Notes under the pieces: model-generated
What the model was told of the DNA's origin: nothing
The model's database searches: none
Seen by the model: only the letters and a program-made list of their open reading frames with translations
Origin: Streptomyces sp. NBC_00670
Lineage (GTDB): Bacteria > Actinomycetota > Actinomycetes > Streptomycetales > Streptomycetaceae
Direction: 5' to 3'
DNA length: 64,000 bases
Assembly (NCBI RefSeq): GCF_036226765.1
Contig: NZ_CP109017.1
Coordinates: 3,916,501-3,980,500, forward strand
Position numbers and translations under genes: made by a program
Part shown: in pieces, positions 61,745-64,000 of the stretch
Layout: every line of letters begins with the position of its first letter
How positions within the stretch are numbered: position 1 is the stretch's first letter

Positions 61745-61750
61745 GGAAAA

Positions 61751-62551
61751 CTACCCCCGCGGCTCCGGCGGACGTTGGCGTGGCATGTGCGGGCGGGCCG
61801 GAGGCAACGGTGCGCGCACACCCACCCCCGGCGGGGCGTCGCCCCGGGACGAACCCACCCCCACCTCCCCCCGCACGGACGCGACCCCCACCCCCCGGAA
61901 CTCCACCATCCACCCCGCCGTCTCCCCCCGCACCAGCTCCCCCACGTCCTCGGCGAACCCCCGCAACACCCCCAGACACCGCTCCGCCGCCTCCGCGGCA
62001 GTCCCCTCCGCCGGCCCCAACACCTCCCGCACACTCTCCGCCGCCCAGTCGAACTGCAACGCCCGCAACCTCCGCTGCACCGCCTGCGCCGTCGCCACGT
62101 CCCGCATCCACCCGGACGTCACCCCGAAGAACCGGTCCCCGGCCACGCACGCCGCCCCGAGCAGCAGCGCGAGATACGCCCACGGCACCGCCCCGCCGAC
62201 CACCCCGGTCACGTCGAGCAGCGGCAGCACCGCCCCGCACACACCCCCCGCCGCCGCCCCGCCCCGCAGCACCCGCGCCGCCCGCCGCTTGCCGACCCGG
62301 TCGGCGAGGTACCACGCGACGGTGTCGAGCGCCCCGCGCTCCACCCACAGGTACAGCTCGTGCAGCCGTTCGGCCGGCTCCCCCCAGTCACCCTGCGGAA
62401 ACGGCCGCCCGGCAAGGTCGACCGGCCACGGCCGCACACCCCCGCCGCCCCGGACGCCCCCTTCGCCGCGGCCATTGCCTTCACCCCGGCCGTCCCCCTC
62501 GCCCCGGCCACCCCGGCGCGGACCCTCCGGCTGCACTCCCGGCTGACTCAC
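61751..62551 (-). CDS. SLATT-domain (2-TM effector-type) protein
   Basis: 266 residues. Gly/Arg/Glu repeats (RGEGDGRGEGNGRGEGG) at the N-terminus, then WGEPAERLHELYLWVERGALDTVAWYLADRVGKRRAARVLRGGAAAGG with two hydrophobic segments (VCGAVLPLLDVTGVV; AYLALLLGAACVAG), then GVTSGWMRDVATAQAVQRRLRALQFDWA. That order of a W/R-rich amphipathic helix and a TM hairpin matches the SLATT domain found as a predicted pore effector in nucleotide-signalling conflict systems. Here it stands alone, next to recR/ybaB. GTG 62551 has GGAGGGAG upstream. Confidence 0.72.
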   Translation of the reverse strand: MSQPGVQPEGPRRGGRGEGDGRGEGNGRGEGGVRGGGGVRPWPVDLAGRPFPQGDWGEPAERLHELYLWVERGALDTVAWYLADRVGKRRAARVLRGGAAAGGVCGAVLPLLDVTGVVGGAVPWAYLALLLGAACVAGDRFFGVTSGWMRDVATAQAVQRRLRALQFDWAAESVREVLGPAEGTAAEAAERCLGVLRGFAEDVGELVRGETAGWMVEFRGVGVASVRGEVGVGSSRGDAPPGVGVRAPLPPARPHMPRQRPPEPRG

Positions 62552-62789
62552 CCGGCACTCCCTCCTGACGGCACGGCCCCGGCCCCCTTCCTACCGCCCA
62601 ATGAGTGGCGATGGAGAGCGTTTCGCCGCTTATCCGCCAGGACGGGGGGCTTGGTCAGGTATAGGGCGCCCCTCGATTTCACTCGAAAGAGTGGCGGGGC
62701 GCAGGGGCCGGGGAGCACGTAGGCTCGTGCCGAGAGGAAAAGCGAGCCGCGCGGAAGCGCGCACGTGCCGTACCCGACAGGAGCTGATC

Positions 62790-63131
62790 GTGATCCCCGG
62801 TGGTGGCCAGCCCAACATGCAGCAGTTGCTGCAGCAGGCCCAGAAGATGCAAGCGGACCTCGCCCAGGCCCAGGAGGAACTGGCGCGCACGGAGGTCGAC
62901 GGGCAGTCGGGCGGCGGCCTGGTGAAGGCGACCGTGACCGGTTCCGGCGAGCTCAGGGCGCTCAAGATCGACCCGAAGGCGGTGGACCCGGAGGACACCG
63001 AGACCCTCGCCGACCTGGTCGTCGCGGCCGTCCAGGCGGCCAACGAGAACGCGCAGACCCTCCAGCAGCAGAAGCTCGGCCCGCTGGCCCAGGGACTGGG
63101 CGGCGGCGGCATCCCCGGCCTGCCGTTCTGA
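62790..63131 (+). CDS. ybaB: YbaB/EbfC nucleoid-associated protein
   Basis: 113 residues. MIPGGGQPNMQQLLQQAQKMQADLAQAQEELARTEVDGQSGGGLVKATVTGSGELRALKIDPKAVDPEDTETLADLVVAAVQAANENAQ is the canonical YbaB fold: two long helices around a beta-sheet, DNA-binding dimer. Typically precedes recR, as here (111 bp). GTG 62790 with GGAG seven bases upstream. A TAGGCT -10 box lies at 62720. Confidence 0.93.
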   Translation: MIPGGGQPNMQQLLQQAQKMQADLAQAQEELARTEVDGQSGGGLVKATVTGSGELRALKIDPKAVDPEDTETLADLVVAAVQAANENAQTLQQQKLGPLAQGLGGGGIPGLPF

Positions 63132-63242
63132 CGTCTTTCCGACGTCCCTTCTAAGTGGCACGGCGGCCAACTACCGTACGTACCAAGGAACCGAGCCCGG
63201 CACCGCACGCAGTACCGGGTTCACGCGGGAAAGGCACATCCG

Positions 63243-63842
63243 TTGTACGAAGGCGTGGTCCAGGACCTCATCGACGAGCTGGGGCGGCTACCCGGCGTCG
63301 GTCCCAAGAGCGCGCAGCGGATCGCCTTCCACATCCTCCAGGCGGAGCCGACCGACGTACGGCGCCTCGCGCAGGCGCTGCTCGAGGTCAAGGCGAAGGT
63401 CCGCTTCTGCGCGGTGTGCGGCAACGTCGCCCAGGAGGAGCAGTGCGCCATCTGCCGTGACCCCCGTCGCGACCCGGCCGTCATCTGCGTGGTGGAGGAG
63501 CCGAAGGACGTGGTCGCCATCGAGCGCACCCGCGAGTTCCGCGGCCGGTACCACGTGCTGGGCGGCGCCATCAGCCCGATCGAGGGCGTCGGCCCCGACG
63601 ATCTGCGCATCCGCGAGCTGCTCGCCCGGCTCGCGGACGGCGCGGTCAACGAGCTGATCCTGGCCACGGACCCCAACCTGGAGGGTGAGGCCACCGCCAC
63701 GTACCTCGCCCGGATGATCAAACCCATGGGCCTCAAGGTCACCCGCCTGGCCAGCGGCCTCCCGGTGGGCGGCGACCTGGAATACGCGGACGAGGTCACC
63801 CTCGGCCGCGCCTTCGAGGGGAGACGACTCCTAGATGTCTGA
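63243..63842 (+). CDS. recR: recombination protein RecR
   Basis: 199 residues. HhH motif (IDELGRLPGVGPKSAQRIAFHIL), zinc finger C-x2-C...C-x2-C (FCAVCGNVAQEEQCAICRD), Toprim domain (VICVVEEPKDVVAIERTREFRGRYHVLGGAISPIEGVGPDDLRI; LATDPNLEGEATATYL) and C-terminal Walker-B-like strand. Works with RecF/RecO to load RecA at gaps. TTG 63243 start after GGGAAAGG. Its stop overlaps the DUF5063 start by eight bases. Confidence 0.96.
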   Translation: MYEGVVQDLIDELGRLPGVGPKSAQRIAFHILQAEPTDVRRLAQALLEVKAKVRFCAVCGNVAQEEQCAICRDPRRDPAVICVVEEPKDVVAIERTREFRGRYHVLGGAISPIEGVGPDDLRIRELLARLADGAVNELILATDPNLEGEATATYLARMIKPMGLKVTRLASGLPVGGDLEYADEVTLGRAFEGRRLLDV

Positions 63843-64000
63843 CGCCACGCTGCACTCCAAGACCCAGAACCCGGACGACTTCGCGGTCCAGGTCGCCGAC
63901 CAGATCGAGAGCTTCCTGGTCGCCGTCACCGAGGTCGCCCGGGGCGACGAGCCGGACTCGGCCGTCCCGTTCCTCCTCCTGGAGGTCTCCCAGCTGCTGC
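63835..64000 (+). CDS. DUF5063-domain protein, 3' end outside window
   Basis: First 55 residues: MSDATLHSKTQNPDDFAVQVADQIESFLVAVTEVARGDEPDSAVPFLLLEVSQLL. Matches DUF5063, usually next to recR in Streptomyces as I recall; function unknown. ATG 63835 overlaps the recR stop (coupled). Confidence 0.75.
   Translation, partial: MSDATLHSKTQNPDDFAVQVADQIESFLVAVTEVARGDEPDSAVPFLLLEVSQLL

Overview
The window is a chromosomal segment of a Streptomyces or very close relative. By eye it is strongly GC-rich with GC-ending codons, and GTG and TTG starts are frequent. It carries the actinobacterial dnaK-grpE-dnaJ-hspR heat-shock operon with HAIR sites, and many start codons follow a TANNNT -10 box at leaderless spacing. 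Gene order (dnaK operon, clpB, pyrE/fba, tryptophan catabolism, purA, ybaB-recR) matches, from memory, the core region around dnaK and recR in Streptomyces. I see no rRNA, tRNA, prophage or CRISPR array.

Layout. 1-2.2 kb: coupled thyA-folA-HIT-like genes on the minus strand and a small zinc-ribbon-like ORF. 2.3-8.1 kb: a Yip1-like membrane protein and three tandem secreted FG-GAP propeller paralogs; the third in transcription order is broken by a 203-bp TA-flanked MITE. 8.3-14.5 kb: EtfD-type Fe-S oxidoreductase, a degenerate MraY/WecA-like protein, and a divergent TetR/MFS pair. 14.6-18.8 kb: heat-shock operon. 19.2-24 kb: an orphan sugar-binding lipoprotein, two convergent paralogous LuxR-type regulators, and a two-gene unit encoding an exported GDVGWG-repeat peptide and a small ligand-less Rieske-like protein. 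24-30.4 kb: clpB, YbjN-like protein, GT-C mannosyltransferase, aminotransferase, Cys/His/Gly-tailed membrane peptide. 30.7-39.6 kb: DUF2617, a 112-bp tandem repeat array, membrane spermidine-synthase-like protein, SRPBCC protein, aldose epimerase, pyrE, fba, second MFS pump, DUF3151. 40.2-43.5 kb: tryptophan dioxygenase, kynureninase and a formamidase-like hydrolase, enough for tryptophan to anthranilate. 43.8-50.3 kb: a hydrolase-acyltransferase-kinase-regulator operon followed by a second paralogous two-component pair. 50.4-64 kb: P450, degenerate lipid-kinase-like protein, purA, TetR/SDR pair, conserved hypothetical, GntR coupled to a GT2/GT-C fusion, Ser/Thr kinase, SLATT-domain protein, ybaB, recR and a truncated DUF5063 gene.

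Three themes cut across the genes. A GC-rich extragenic repeat family occurs at least seven times and has become the coded C-terminal tail of two membrane proteins. A MITE is present as one intact copy (4661-4863) and one right-end remnant (55678-55731), and each supplies a stop codon to a gene. At least ten genes have a TANNNT box 12-14 nt before the start codon, implying leaderless mRNAs. The best candidate for an undescribed system is the locus at 21.7-23.7 kb: regulator, repeat peptide and Rieske-like protein.
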